Notes: generated by a model from the letters alone, not told the origin. Positions 48,991-62,216 are shown, counted from the stretch's first letter. The stretch: DNA of 64,000 nucleotides from Bubalus kerabau (GCF_029407905.1 NC_073637.1:48670501-48734500), one strand, 5' to 3'. Numbers and translations are program-made.

Positions 48991-49842
48991 AGAAATAAAC
49001 TTCAAAAAATTTAAAAGGTAAAAATCATACAAATAACACCTGTATATTTTTTTATTTTGATTTACCAGTTTTAGTATTTTGTTCCTTTTTTGCCTTATGC
49101 CTTTTGCCCTCTCCTTTTTTTTCCCCTGAAACATTTTAGAGTAAGTTACACATATAATTGTCATTTATCGCTAAATATTTCAGCCTGCATTTCCTAAGAA
49201 GGATATTCTCCTGAATAACCCCAGTACTTTGATCAACTTTATAAAGTTACATTGATACAATATCTCTATTGCTCATATTCCAGATTTGTCAACTAGGCTG
49301 ATGAGGTCATTTATCTGTGCAAGATCCAGTGCGGAGTTAGGTATTGTGTTTAGTTCTGTTATCTATTCAGCTTCTTTTATTTTGAAATATACTTCCACAA
49401 ACTTTTCTTCTTTGAAGACATTGACATTTTTGAGAGTAAAGGCCACATTCCCAACTCCTCTATGCCTCCATTTAAAAAAAAAACAACTTTTTTTAAAAGA
49501 AAAAAAAAACTTTATTTTCTGTTCATCTAATGTTTTATTATGATTAGATTCTGATTATGCATTCTAGGTCAGAATCCTGCCTAGGTATCCTTCTCAGGAA
49601 CCACATCATGGAGCCCACCTTAGTCATATGTCATAATGTTAATGGTGATCACCAGTTAGGGTGTGGTCTGAGTTCTCTTCTGTACAATCACTGTGCTTTA
49701 TTTTTCTCCTTTACCACAATAAGTAATCTGTGGGGAGATACTTTAAGACCATGCAAATGTCCTGCTGCTTATCCATTGATGAGATTTAGCATCAATTGAT
49801 GATTCTTGCTTGATCTAATGTTTATTATGGTGGTTACTATAT

Positions 49843-49876
<34 letters not shown>
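49843..49876. repeat. (GT)n microsatellite
   Basis: About 16 uninterrupted GT units. Confidence 0.97.
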
Positions 49877-49880
<4 letters not shown>

Positions 49881-50439
49881 CTATCCTATGCTATCTATCC
49901 ATCCATCATTTATCTTTCTTTTACTGACACAAATTTATGAATTGTTATTTTTTCAGTTGTTTACAATACATTCTTGTACTTAATTATTTGGTTGCTAAAA
50001 TTGTCCCAACTCTTGCCAAAGGGAGCCCTCCGAGCTACTTCCTATGTCTTTGTGATGTGTCCCAATCACTTTTCATTCTTCTGAGCACTTTCTTACTTTC
50101 TGGCATAAGTTATCACCTCATTTCATACTTACCTACCCTGCCCTAGTCCCTGACTCAGCTGTTTCTTCAGGGTGGCCAGATTCCTTTTAGATTCCATTGT
50201 TCTTGCACCATCAGGGGGTCAATGTCAAGTGAAAAGGGCAGGTAAAGTCTTAATGTTGTTATGAAAATAGTTTTGACCTCTTGGACTTCCTGAAAGTGTC
50301 TCAAGAACTCCCAGAAATCTGTGGGCACTTTGAGAACTGTTAATGAATATAAATTATGCTTAAGTCTATGGTCAGGTGTTCATGATTTATATTGTATAAT
50401 GTGTGTTAAATCAGCTTCATTGGAGAGCTAAAGATACCC

Positions 50440-50620
50440 ACTTAGCAGCTGTGAGATCTTAGTTACTTGGCCTCTCTGGGTTTCATTCTCATCATCTGGA
50501 ATTAGGGATGATATTACTTCCCAGTACTGCTGAGGATTAAATGCAATAACTCACCTAAATGTTGGATGAAGGGCCTAATATGGAGTGAATGCTTCATAAA
50601 TATGTCCTTAGGGGGCAGGT
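50440..50620 (+). repeat. MIR SINE
   Basis: 'GCTGTGAGATCTTAGTTACTTGG' (in part), 'CCTCTCTGGGTTTCATTCTC' and 'CTGAGGATTAAATGCAATAA' follow the sense MIR order. Confidence 0.75.
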
Positions 50621-51739
50621 AGCTTGTCTCTTTAGTACACTCATCATCAGATTGAGGAATGGTATTCAGGCATGGAAGGAACTGTGCTCACAGCTAAACC
50701 TTTTTTAGTTGCTAGCTCCTGGACTTGGAGCTGATGCCATAATGGTATGAGGTTTGGTGGTCTTAGGAGAGGGATAAATATATTTTGTATGTGTGAGAGA
50801 GGCAAACTGTGGTCAGAGGGCAGACTCTGGTGGAATGTAGTTTCCAAAATGGTCACAGCAAGATCTCCCATCCTGCCCCTTGTGTGAAGTGCCACTCCTT
50901 GCATTGAGAAGTGAGGTCTGTATTTCCTCTCTATGAACCTGGGTAGGCCTTTGGCTATGGCAGAATTGGTGCTCTGAGTCATTCGATGCTATGTCCTAAC
51001 AATCAGTGCAGCTTGCACTGGGGTGTCTTGGAATGCTCGCTATAGGAAGCAGCCCAGTCTGAGGAAGCAGCAGCCACAGGGAGAGGTCACATGGAGATGT
51101 TCTGGTGCACAGTCTCAGGTGAGGTCTCCAATCACAGTGCCAACTACCAGACATGCAAGTGAGGAAGCCCTGATGAGCTGTTCAGTACCAGCCTCTCTCT
51201 GATGCAGCCACATGAGCAAGCTGAGCGAAGACTGCTCAGCTCAGCCCAAATAGCCCTCAGAACCTGAGAGATAAGAAGAAAATGATGTGGTTGTAAGCTA
51301 CTACATTTGGGGTGCTTGCTTACACAGTGATAGATAGTAGTCTCTATCCATAGGTAGAAGCTAAGAATGGGTCATCTCTACAACAAACATGAGCTATGAA
51401 ATAGGTCATAGGTGATGTGAAGACACTTGTTCAAACTTGGCAAATGCCCCAAGCAGAGTTCTGATGAAGAAAAACTCTTCACAGACTTACACATAATGAC
51501 TATTGCTCTTCTGGAACCAAATTTGAAAAGTGTGGGGTAAGTGGTTTCTGACATGGATGACACCCACTGGGTGCACTTGAGGCAGCTGTAGAAGTCCTTC
51601 CATTCTTTCCTTCCTTCCTGTTTTCTTTTTCTCTCCTCTCCTGAACCTCCTTCTCCTCTTCTGCCTTGTCCTCACACTCTTTCTTCTGCACCCATAGCAG
51701 TTTGATGAAAAAAAGGAAGAACATGAATGTTGAAGGTAA

Positions 51740-51905
51740 GCTGGCCTAAGTTTAAACCCACTGATTAGTAACTTGACTTTGGGCCTGTTCTCTTTTCTCT
51801 CCTAGCCTCACTTCTTCCATCTGTAAATTACAGTTTACAGGGAATTATTGAGATGATTAGATGGCATTATTAAAGCATTCAGCATGTTGCTAGGCATGTT
51901 GATGA
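51740..51905 (+). repeat. MIR SINE
   Basis: 'GACTTTGGGCCTGTTCTC', 'CCATCTGTAAATTACAG' and 'GAGATGATTAGATGGCATT' in MIR order. Confidence 0.65.
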
Positions 51906-53056
51906 TCACAATCCATGTTTCTCTCACACAACCTGAGTTTTCTCCTTTGCTTTTTCCAAAGCTCCCTGGCCTCTTTCCCCAGATCATCCCATTTCACAGA
52001 TGCTGTTTTGTTTCCACTCTCGGTTTGCTCTGCCAGTGCCCCCAGCAGGCCTACCAATTCCAGATGCTGGGAGAAAAGCCCTTGATCCAGGCTGAATGCA
52101 GGGATGATATTCACTAACATGCAGATGGCACGTTAGGTACCTATGGGGAGCTTGTGTTCTGGATTGGAAACTGGCAAAGACAAAAATCTCTTGGCAGAAA
52201 TGGACTCCTAGTCACGGGTAGGCAGGAAAGAACAGAGGCAGATGAAGGTTGGCTGATGGCACTGAGTCGCTCTCTGGAGTCGAAATCTGCACCCATAGCC
52301 TGGATACAAGTGAAGTAGCTGCATCCTGGGAAGGGGTGGTTTATCTGAATGAGAAGGGGAGCTGGGATTCAGGGAGAGAATATCTTAGAGAAAAGAGTTG
52401 TACCCACAGGGTGTTTAATTACCTATCTTTGTGTCAGATGCTTGTGTGGGTTAAATGGGCCTAATCTGGCAATGAACGCACAAAGTCAATGGGAATTTTG
52501 AGGGCAGATCAAATGCACCACCAGGAGAACTGTGAACTTTGCAGCCAAACAAGCCTCCAAGGCTGAACCAAATGATGTGCTAGAACACGGCATGTATCTA
52601 GGCATTCTGAAGAAGAACAACAACAAAATGGTGAAACAGGAAACTGCATTTATAAAGACCATTGCAATAACCACATGGTGGGAAATAGGACTCCAGGGTA
52701 GACAGTGAGAGCTGTTTTTGTCCAAGGAGCCTTTGTTATGGATACTTGTATTTCTATACAAATCTTTTCCTTTTGGCCTTGGTTTCTATTTTCAAACTCC
52801 AAGGATTCACAGATTGGACTCACAGATTGCTAGTACTAAAGAGATCCTTAGAGATCACCTAGTTCCACCCTGTCATTTCTTGGCCAAGATTACTAAAGCC
52901 TAGCGAGGTCTAATAAATTTTCTAAGAACACACAGCTAGCTTGAAGTCAGACCAAGACTGGAAGCTTGGCTGCCTGATTCCCTCTTTCACAGTCTCTCTT
53001 TATGCCACAGCTTCTCAGAAAGTAAAGGGTCTGCACTTTTTTGGTCAACCACTAAC

Positions 53057-53270
53057 TGTGAAAGTGTTAGTCACTCAATCATGTCCAACTCTTTGCAACC
53101 CCGTGGACTATAGCCTGCCAGGCGCCTCTGTCCTTGGAATTCTCCAGGCAAGAATACTGGAGTGGGTATCCGTTCCCTTCTCCAAGAGATCATCCCAAGC
53201 CAGGGATCTAACCTCAGTCTTCTGAACTGGCAGGCAGATTCTTGACCCTCTGAGTCACCAGGGAAGCCCC
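53057..53270 (-). mobile_element. Bov-tA SINE
   Basis: Starts 'GTGAAAGTGTTAGTCACTC' and ends 'GTCACCAGGGAAGCCCC', the antisense head. Confidence 0.93.
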
Positions 53271-54470
53271 TTCACATGAAAAATATTTATTAGATGCCAC
53301 CAGCAATTCTATAATATGTACACATTTTTGCTCTAAGTGAAATCACTTCCTCCTTCAGGGAGATTCCTAATAATCTGAAAGAGAAATACTCTTTAAATAC
53401 AGGGCATAGTTCAGTGGAAACTAGCTCAAAGTTGCTTGTACATTCATTCAACGAATATTTATTAATCACCTACTGTGTTCCAGTTACTGTATTCATGTAT
53501 GATGAAATGTATGTAAACCATGATGATGAATCATGGTTTCAGTTATGAAAAAACAGACAAATGACACAGAACAGAGAGACTCAGTACATACATGTCCAGT
53601 AGAAACAGATCCAGCATTTAGAGTTGACCACACCTTTAATACACTGTGGGGGAATAAAACGAATATGTTCTATGAGGGCTGGGAGGTAGTTATTTTTGCT
53701 GTGAATTAGTCAGATCTTATAATGTCATATTTGGCTCATAAAAACTGTTGACGAGTCAGAAAAAAAGATTAATATAGCAATTTTTAAAAATGACTCTTAT
53801 ATTCCTATAAGGACAAAAATAAATGGGAGTGAGGTATTTGAATTAGAATTTAGAAACTCAAGAATGGCTTGAAACTAACTTGAATATGGGGAAATGTTAG
53901 CTGGACAGGCTCTATCTTCATAGAGAACTTTGCAAAATAAAATGAGCTTCAGGCACGGTGGGAGAGATTGAGGATGGATGTAAAGAAACTTTTCTTGGCA
54001 TTCAAAGTGATACACCTGGACTTGGATCTAGTCTACACCATTGGTAGAGGAGGGGAAAGTTTCTTTTCTGTTGGTCAGTTCTCTCCTTCTAAGTTCTTGG
54101 TCAGAAACTATGCTGGTAATGTTTTCAGGTTTTTTCCCTGAAGATTAGGCAGAATCATGAAATGTTTGAGGTTCTGCAGTCCCTGAGTTCCTGCTCTGTC
54201 CCCCTGAGCCTGTCCATCAGCATCAAGTCCCTTCAGACTTCCTCTGATGAGAGCAGATTCTCCACATCACAGTACCTGTGAGTCTGTGTGGCGGCTCCTC
54301 CCAACCACATTCCTCAAGCACAGACATTTAAGATCTTGATCTCCAAGTGTGGTTCTGGGCAGGATTAACCCTACCCCACATCAACTGAATACCCACTGAT
54401 TTCTACGCATTTTAAAGTTTGAGAAGCTTTGTTCTGGAACACTGGCCACTGAGGAGGACATACTTGACCT
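53271..54470. other. No gene recognised
   Basis: Unique-looking sequence; an L2-like antisense piece near 53440-53500 ('CATTCATTCAACGAATATTT'). Confidence 0.5.
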
Positions 54471-54580
54471 CAAACCTTGGCTCTGCTGTTATCTGACTCT
54501 GTGACCATGGCTAAGCTACCCGCTCTGCTGAGATTCCCTTTCCTCATCTGTAAAGTGGATACAAGAGTTCTTGCTTCTTA
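54470..54580 (+). repeat. MIR SINE
   Basis: 'TGTTATCTGACTCTGTGACC', 'CTGAGATTCCCTTTCCTC' and 'ATCTGTAAAGTGGATAC' are in MIR order. Confidence 0.75.
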
Positions 54581-54713
54581 GACTCTCAGAAAGGCCTTTC
54601 CTGGTTATCTGACTTCACATGCATCCTTCCTATTACATTGACCTCAGTTTATTAAGTTTCTCCATGATCACAGTTACTACAACTTGAAATTACTAGTGTC
54701 TATCTTGTTTAGA

Positions 54714-54932
54714 GGGCTTCCTAGGTGGTGCTAGTGGAAAAGAACCTGCCTACCAATGCAGGAGACTTAAGGGATGCGGGTTAGGTCCCTGGGTTGGGAA
54801 GCTCCCCTGGAGAAGGAAATGCAAACCCACTCCAGTATTCTTGTCTGGAGAATCCCACGGACAGAGGAGCCTGGCGGGCTACAGTCCATGGGGTCACAGA
54901 GTCAGACACAACTAAAGCAGCTTAGCATGCAC
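54714..54932 (+). mobile_element. Bov-tA SINE with target-site duplication
   Basis: Perfect 12-bp duplications ATCTTGTTTAGA at 54702-54713 and 54933-54944 mark both ends. Body typical; ends 'GCAGCTTAGCATGCAC'. Confidence 0.96.
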
Positions 54933-54944
54933 ATCTTGTTTAGA

Positions 54945-55070
54945 ATGTATGTTCTGTGAAGGCAGGAACCTTGTTGCTCCTTGATATTTAATATTTTCAG
55001 GACTTCGCCCAGTACCTGGCACCTAAACGGTGGTTCCATATTTGTTGGTTAACTGAATATTATAATGGTT
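54945..55070 (+). repeat. L2 LINE 3' end remnant
   Basis: 'CTGTGAAGGCAGGAACCTTG', 'CCCAGTACCTGGCACCTAAA' and 'ATTTGTTGGTTAACTGAA' are the end words of L2. Confidence 0.65.
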
Positions 55071-56957
55071 GTTATGTGATGCAAGAAAAACATTAGCTCT
55101 ATGACTGACTTGGAAAAAATATCCGCTAAATGGTAGCTATTGGTAAAACTGACTGCTTAATTGTGAAGCCCAGCATAAAATGAAAGTGCAAAGCCCCTCA
55201 TTCAAAAAAAATTATGAAGAATTTCAAGATAATGACAACAGCATATTAACCCAAGGGCCCTTCTCAGAGTTGGACCCTTTGTAACTATATGGGCTGCATG
55301 CCCAGGAGGCCGGCTCTAGGCATCGATAGTGTTGCTAATACTGCGGTTACTCCGTGGTTGATATGGTCAGCACCCTAGGAGGGTCGTCTCCCCGCTTCTC
55401 CTTGAGGTGTGACATCAGGCCAAGAGTCCCACAGGCCACCTTGCCTCCTGAGACTCAGCCCGCCCTCCTCCACCTGCTCCAATGAAGAGACTAAGAGATA
55501 ACTGGAAACTTGACAAATTGCAAAACAGACCCTGGCCAGTCAGCCGGGTCTAAACTCTTCCTCACAGCGGAGTGCTGATTTACACCTGATTAGTAAAGGT
55601 GGTGTTTATTGAATCAGCAAAAGTTCTGCAAATGTGCACCAAACAGAATTTCAGATGAGTTTCTGTACTGCATGTATACATAATGTATGGCTTTTAATTT
55701 CCTTGATAATGTAAAAGTACAGTCTGAGATGAGGAACGAGGCAGACAGAGTCACTCAGTTCAAATGTAACAACTTCTCTTTATGAGAAACTGAAAATCAG
55801 GGCAGGGCTTAGAATATAAAACAGTCAGGAGGAAATGAAGCTAAAAAGAGGGAGAGATGAATCCACTCGAAAACAACCAGCACAGTGGCGCAACTGGTCC
55901 TCGGATCCGCTGGATGGTGGGAGCCTGATGACCAAAATCAAGGTGTTCCCAGGGGTCCCAGCCCTGCGGGGCTTAGTGTGACATCCTTACTGGGCTACAT
56001 TTATCCTTTCAGAGCCCGGGTTCCTTGGGCCGTTTAGCAGGGAAAATCATGCGCCTCCTGCCTACCTTTGTAGGCAGAGAATAAAGAATGTTACTCTTGT
56101 GAAAATGTTTTGTTCAACATGGGACCCAAAAGCAAGGCAGTATGTTCTGTAGAAAGACCACTGGCCTGGAAGTCAAAAAGCACAGTTTCTGATACATATT
56201 TTCCTATTTATTAACTACCCTTCTTCAGTGCTTTGGAGCCGAGTGGCTAGATCTGGGAGAAAAATTTCAAAGTTGTTGCTATCTGGCTGTGTAAACTCGG
56301 ATGGACAGGAGTCCTTTAAATCCTCGGAGCCTCAGTTTTCTCATCTGTGAAATGGGACCAAACTAAAGCCAAGAGAATGTTTAGCACACCTGGCAAGTCC
56401 TCAGCATTTCTTTCAGAGCTCCGTTTTCCCTACTGTTGATTGGGATGTTAGAAAACCTCAAAACACCGTCCTGCCATATGACACTCCTGTGTGCTGCATT
56501 CAGGCTGGGGACATCTTATTGCCCCTGTAGCTCCTTATCCTCTCTTCCACCGGCCCCAGTTTCTGTAGGGCCTTTTTGTTCAGAGTTATATGTCAACCGC
56601 ACTTGCCAATGGTATTAACTTGTAACTGTGGTGGAAGCTCTCTAGTAGAGACTTGTGCTTGAATTGAAAGATTTTGAAACCAAAAACACTGTACAGAGGC
56701 AAAACAGCAACAGGTAGGTGGAATTTATATCCAGAGACACAGGCCCTACTGGGTGTACCTTCCAAACATATAGCTCAGGCTCTATATACTTGTGAGGTCC
56801 ATTTGAGCCAAGGTTTTAACTACCTATGAGGTTTGAAATGCAAGAATAGCTTAATGTATCTGCTCAGCCTTAATGACCGTGTGATTTTGATGATGACCTC
56901 AATTCTGCCATCTATTGTTTTATTCTGCACCATTCTCAGCATTACATAGAAATCTGC
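55071..56957. other. No gene recognised; GC-richer unique DNA
   Basis: Includes two moderately GC-rich parts (55310-55560 and 55870-56050) with scattered CpG and no repeat I can name, and a MIR-like piece near 56270-56360 ('CTCATCTGTGAAATGGGACC'). Confidence 0.5.
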
Positions 56958-57163
56958 TTGTGCTGTGCTGTGCTCAGTCATGACTCTTTGAGACTGCATG
57001 GACTGTAGCCTGCCAGGCTCCTCTGTCCATGGGATTCTCCAGGCAATAATACTGGAATGGGTTCCAATTTCTTCCTCCAGGGTATCTTCCCAACCCAGGG
57101 ATTCAACCCGCATCTCCTGCATTGGCAGGCAGATTCTTTACCACTGCCATCTGAGAAGCCCAG
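56958..57163 (-). mobile_element. Bov-tA SINE
   Basis: Antisense; starts in 'GTGCTGTGCTGTGCTCAGTC' and ends 'TTCTTTACCACTGCCATC'. Confidence 0.92.
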
Positions 57164-57869
57164 AAGTCTACTTATTAGACACAAATCACAGTGGCTGTAC
57201 AGTTCATGATTTTCCCAGCAGCTGTGTGTGTGTTTCCCAGCTTCCTCTAGCACAGACATGACCCCACTCTAGCCAGCCCTGTAGACCCAGGACCCTAGGC
57301 TGCCCCAACTGCCATAGCTTCCCCTACCATAGTGAATGGTTCTGGAGGTGGCCATGTCACTCAAGGCAGGCCAGTTTTGTCCTTTCTCTAGATTTTTCCA
57401 ACAAACTGCTAAACACAATGAAAAAACGTGAGGCCAGAGTGATATGCAGCCCAGTGTCCCCGTTGGCATATAGCTATAGAAATGAGACAGATGGACAGCC
57501 ATATAGATCACTGATGATATTCTGCCCTTTCCAAAGTCACACTTCTCACAAACGAAAGTCCTCATTGTTCAGTCTGATACAAACATCCACATAGACGAAC
57601 AACAAGATGTCATTTCTCTCAGAGTTATGATTACAGAGGTGATGTTACAGTGGGTAATAAAGCACAGGGTGTGATTAAGTAAAGACTGGTGGGTACAGAT
57701 TACTCTTGCAAGAATGCTGGTGGGGAGAGGAAGAAAGAGGTCAGGCAATAGTGGATGTGATATTGTGATATAAGAAAGGCACATTTGGTCTTCCTCCCCA
57801 GTTTCCGGCATAGAACTTCTGAACCCTTTGAGTTTCTGGGTGACAGGAAGAGTGAGAAGATTCCTTTGC
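57164..57869. other. No gene recognised
   Basis: Unique-looking; minus-strand frames of 98-115 codons are open by chance and end in the T-run of the next SINE. Confidence 0.5.
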
Positions 57870-58045
57870 TTTTTTTTTTTTTTTTTTTTAATGTGCTGGA
57901 TCTTAACTTTTGGCACCTGGACTCTTTAGTTACAGCATGTGGGCTCTTACTTGCCATGTGTGGGATCCAGTTCCCTGACCAGGTATTGAACCCTGGGCCC
58001 CCCTGCACTGGGAGCACAGTGTTAGCCACTGGTCCACCAGTTCCT
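57870..58045 (-). mobile_element. CHR-type SINE
   Basis: Starts with a 20-T run (antisense tail), has 'CAGTTCCCTGACCAGGTATTG' (in part), ends 'AGCCACTGGTCCACCAG'. Confidence 0.88.
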
Positions 58046-58049
58046 GTTA

Positions 58050-58742
58050 TTCTTAATAAGCTTTTGGAAATATACCGAGTTTATGCTGATGAGATCACTC
58101 TTGGTGGGCTTCTAGGTAGCTTCAGGTTGGGGGCTGGTTACCAAAGGAACCAACCATGCCGCTGAAGGGCAGAGACTTTCAGTCCCACCCTCTGACCTCT
58201 TAAGAAGGAGGGGCTGGAGATCGAGTTAACCAACAATGATCAATGATTTAGTCAACCATGTTTATAAAACGGAACTCCCATAAAAGCTCTTAAGAAAGGG
58301 GCTCTCAGAACTTCTGGTTGATGAAACACATCCATGTGCCAAGAGGGTGGCACACCCCAAACTCCATGGAAACAGAAGCTCCTACACTTCAGATCCTTCT
58401 GGACTTGTGCCTCATCATCTGGCTGTTGACTTGTATCCATTCTATTAGCTTCTATAATGAACCAGTACTCATAAGTAAAGTGTTTCCCTGAAATCTGTGA
58501 GCTGTTCTAGCAAATTTTTGAGCCCAAGGAGAGTGTCATGGGAACCCCTGATTTATAGCTGGTTGATCAGAAGTACAGGAGACCTGGCCTTGCAGTTGGC
58601 ATCTGAAGTGTGGGCAGCCATGTGAGACTGAGCCCTTTAACTTATGGGGTCTAACTCCAGTTAGTTAATGTCAGAATTGAGTCATTGGACACCCAAGTGG
58701 TAAACTGAGAATTGGTTGTTGTTGTGGAAAAAACCCTACACA
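58050..58742 (+). mobile_element. Old LTR (endogenous retrovirus, ERV-type)
   Basis: LTR-like layout on the + strand: 'CCATAAAAGCTCTTAAGAAA' as a TATA-like part (58278), 'CATCATCTGGCTGTTGACTTG' (in part), 'ATAATGAACCAGTACTCATAAG' (in part) near a degenerate polyadenylation signal, and an end '...GGAAAAAACCCTACA' at about 58741. What follows ('CATTTGGTGTCAGATGTG') looks like the start of an internal region. No viral gene remains. The left border is uncertain and I do not name the family. Confidence 0.6.
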
Positions 58743-60035
58743 TTTGGTGTCAGATGTGTCCTGATGTTGTGAAAAAAAAAAACAAGCAAATCTTATTAAT
58801 AGCATAGCAGGCTCAAAGGAAGGTAGATTTTTCAGGCTAAAGGAGAATTTTAGCTGCCTGAGTTGTCTCTCCTCTCTTTAAGATGGGGAGAGGATAACCA
58901 AGGGAGCAAAGTCTCAGGAGAAATGCAGAAGAAGTTGTCAGAAGGGGCAGTAGCATTGGTCAGTATAGACACTTCCCCTTTGAGAGCACAGCAGAGGAAG
59001 AGAAAATGATACTAGAGAAAATCTGAGACATGGAGAGAAATTGAGGAAACTCATGCTGTGGTGGCCATGATTTTCTCACTGCAAGTGAAGATTTGGGAGA
59101 TTAAATTGCTCTTCAAACAGAGATGTTTCCCTCTGGGGCCTGGACTCTGCTCCCATGCTCTCTGGAACCACCCAAGGGCCAAGGAAAGGAGAGGGTGGTG
59201 GCCAAAACAGACCCCAGGAAGGACAAGGCCTCTGGTGTTGATGTCTACATTGTAATTGATGGGTTGGCATTGACTGTCATAACTCAACCTCCCTCCCACA
59301 GCAAGGGCCTCCATTGAGGCTGTGGGAGCCTGCTGTGCACAGGGCTGTGGAGAAAAGACATGTTCTGTTAAATCAGAACCTGACAGAGCAGAGGGAACCA
59401 ATGGGCTATTTACCCAGGTGATCTTTCTTTCATCTCTTAGTCAACTGCTAGAAGGGCATTTCCCAAGGGGATATTTTCTGATGTCCTGGTCCCACTGGGA
59501 TTGTGGAGAGTGACTGTCCTAATGTGCCATGACTCTATATTATCCTCTGGTCTCCAAGATGGCAGACTCATGTGAAGCCTTAAGGGAGTGTCACTTGCAT
59601 TAAGAATATTCTAAAGCCAACTAGGTTGTTTGCCAGCTTAGCTTTCTGTTTTCATTTTGACTTCACAGCTGAGAGAGTATCAAATATAGAGGGTATGACT
59701 CTGATCATATTGGTAGGTGGATCTTGTTTTGAATCTCACTGCAACTCTGATGATTTTGCATGACCTTCACAAAGTTATTTTAACCTCTTTACTTTTCCAT
59801 TCTTCACCTGTAAAAAAACATGAGTACCTACTTAATCGACTATGAATATTAAATAAGAAAACATGTATAACATTCTTAGGTATAGCCAGCATGTAGTGGG
59901 TATTCACATAGCTGGATTCAAAGATGGCAAGAGAGAGAATCCAGGGCTCCTTATTCCTTCTTGTATCACAAGATTTGGAGAATTTTGGTTTGTTTTTTTA
60001 AACTGTTATGAGACTCCAGTGTACTTTGGGCATGA
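58743..60035. other. No gene recognised
   Basis: May begin with a little ERV internal sequence. A MIR-like piece lies near 59710-59915. Open frames around 59051-59401 exist on both strands without known similarity. Confidence 0.5.
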
Positions 60036-60246
60036 ATAAAAATGAAAATGTTAGTCACTCAGTTGTGTCAGATTCCTTGCAACCCCATGAACTGTAGCCT
60101 TCCAGGCTCCTCGTCCATGGAATTCTCCAGTCAGGAATACTGGAGAAGATCCCCTTCTCCAGGGGATCTTCCTGACCTAGGGACTGAACTCAGGTCTCCC
60201 TCATTGCAGGCAGATTTTTTGCTGCCTGAGGCACCAGGGAAGGCCT
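60036..60246 (-). mobile_element. Bov-tA SINE
   Basis: Antisense: 'GTTAGTCACTCAGTTGTGTC' at the start and 'TGAGGCACCAGGGAAGGCC' at the end. Confidence 0.92.
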
Positions 60247-62093
60247 ACTTTGAGCATTTCTTTATGTAATTAAGCAGGGAGGTCAATTTAAAGCTTCTGT
60301 CATTAGCTTTATTTTTAATTAAGTGACTTGTTGAAAGGCAGACCACTAGGTCTCTCTGGTCAGTAAGTTTTATCATATACTAAATCTAATCCATTGATAT
60401 TGACCATTTAGGACATGGTAGCGAGGATTTTCTAGGCCAGATTGAAAGAATCTAGGCTATGATTGATTAGTGATGTCAGCCCAAGACATGGTTAGGATTG
60501 TGACTTAACCTCTTCCACATATGTGCTGACTCTGTATAGACCCTGAGGTCATGGATCACAGAAGCAAGTCAGAGGCCAGAAAATGTTACATAAATTGCAG
60601 AATTGCCAATGCTCATGGAGAAGTTACCTGCTGATTTGAAGAGGCTAAAGCAGTGGCTGTCATTAAAATCAAGGGCACTGAACCGTGGATGGCTATAATG
60701 AGAAAGAGACAGCATTTGCAGTCTTGTACTTGGAGAATGACAGTGCATTGTGCATGTATAAATCTGGAGCCTCTAGAATTGACAGGTTTAAGACTGTGTC
60801 TGCACAATCTCAGGGAAATGTTTACAGAGTTAAAAAAAAAATGCCAATCAACTGGTTGATGGCATCAGGACTTGCCTGATTTCCTGCTTCATGTCTGTTC
60901 CTCCCCATAGTTGGAATTATTTGAGTCCCATGTGCAGCTCAGCTGAGCCACCCCATACCCTGAACCTAATTCTTCCTGCTGTCAACAGAGATTTTAAGAA
61001 CTCTAGTGGGCTTTGAGGTCACCTAGCACCATCCACCCTGGCATCTAAGCCAGCTGTGGTCTGAGTCTGGTCTTGTTGCCTTGATCCCTCAAAGGTTGGG
61101 ATCCGCCTGATGTCCTTGAAGGCAGGCCTATCGTCACCTTGTTGGTCTAGATCTCTAACATGATTTTTCCCACTGGATTTTACATACACCTGTAAGGGTG
61201 TCTGTCCTCTTTCCTCTTTCTTTCATGTATCAGAGGCTTTCTAATTATACAGCCTGCATCTTATTAGTGAGGTTTTTCACTTCCACAGGGGATGTTTAGG
61301 TGACGGAAACAAGGTGAGCTTTGAAATTAGCCAGACCTAGCTTCCAATTTCAGCTCAGCGTTTTTTTAACTACGTGGCATTTAAACACATGGGTCCATTT
61401 TCTCATTTATAAAATGTTAATAACACAGCAGGGTGTTATATCCTGAAGAAAATAGACAAACACATTGGAGGACCTAGCATATAGGAGTTGCTAACACATG
61501 AACCACTGACAACAAAATAACACTAAAAATGGCTATTATTTATTGAGCACTTACCATGTGTAAGACATTGATCCAAATATCCTCCATAGCAAAATTAATA
61601 CTATATTTCACATTTCATAGACAAAGAATCTGAGGTTTGGCAAGGTCAGTAACTTATCCAACCTCACCCAGAGAATTCAGGGCAGAGCCTGGGTTTAAGT
61701 CAAGAGCTGCTTATCCAACCTAAAGCCTGACCTCCTTTAATCACACTACAGGGTCAACAGTAACATAAGCATCTTCCATCCATTTGGGAGAATGTTCTTG
61801 TGTTCTCTGAAGCTGACTTTGTCCCAAGCATTTACTGTGCCCCTCTGGACATAAATGATGGCAGTTTTCCTCAACCCACTCCCCTCAGTATGCCTCATTC
61901 TGTTCCCATGGAACATTTTACGGCTGACCATGTCAAAACATATGACACCCTCAAGTCTATTAAGACAAATACATTTGAGTTTAAAAATACTGAGTTGATT
62001 TTATAAACAGTCCTGGAAGCAGTTTTCAAATCTGGGCTCCCAACTAACAAAGTATCGATACTTTCCCTTTATTAATGGGAAAATAAGCATCTC
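60247..62093. other. No gene recognised; MIR remnants
   Basis: MIR-like sense piece at about 61310-61510 and antisense piece at about 61530-61745 lie end to end. Nothing coding is recognisable. Confidence 0.5.
61530..61745 (-). repeat. MIR SINE (antisense)
   Basis: 'TTATTGAGCACTTACCATGTG', 'GACAAAGAATCTGAGGTTTGG' (each in part) and 'AGGGCAGAGCCTGGGTTTAAG' follow the antisense MIR order. Confidence 0.7.
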
Positions 62094-62216
62094 CTTGGAA
62101 AAGGAAATGGCAATGCACTCCAGTATTCTTTCCTGGAGAATCCCATGCACAGACTAGCCTGGCAGGCTACACCCCATGGGGCTGCAAGAGTTGGATATGA
62201 CTTAGCCACTAAACTG
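62094..62216 (+). mobile_element. Bov-tA SINE, 3' half
   Basis: From 'CTTGGAAAAGGAAATGGCAA' to 'GGATATGACTTAGCCACTAAAC' (in part); head missing. Confidence 0.9.

Larger units (their letters stand above)
48991..53056. other. No gene recognised; old MIR/L2-type remnants
   Basis: About 4 kb with a GT microsatellite, MIR-like stretches near 50440-50620 and 51740-51905, a pyrimidine tract at 51590-51680 and another MIR-like or related piece near 52830-52960. Open frames here match no protein I know. Confidence 0.5.

Noticed and set aside
57785..58165. 126-codon frame with poly-Phe
   Set aside because: The Phe run is the T-tail of an antisense CHR SINE and the rest is SINE and LTR sequence.
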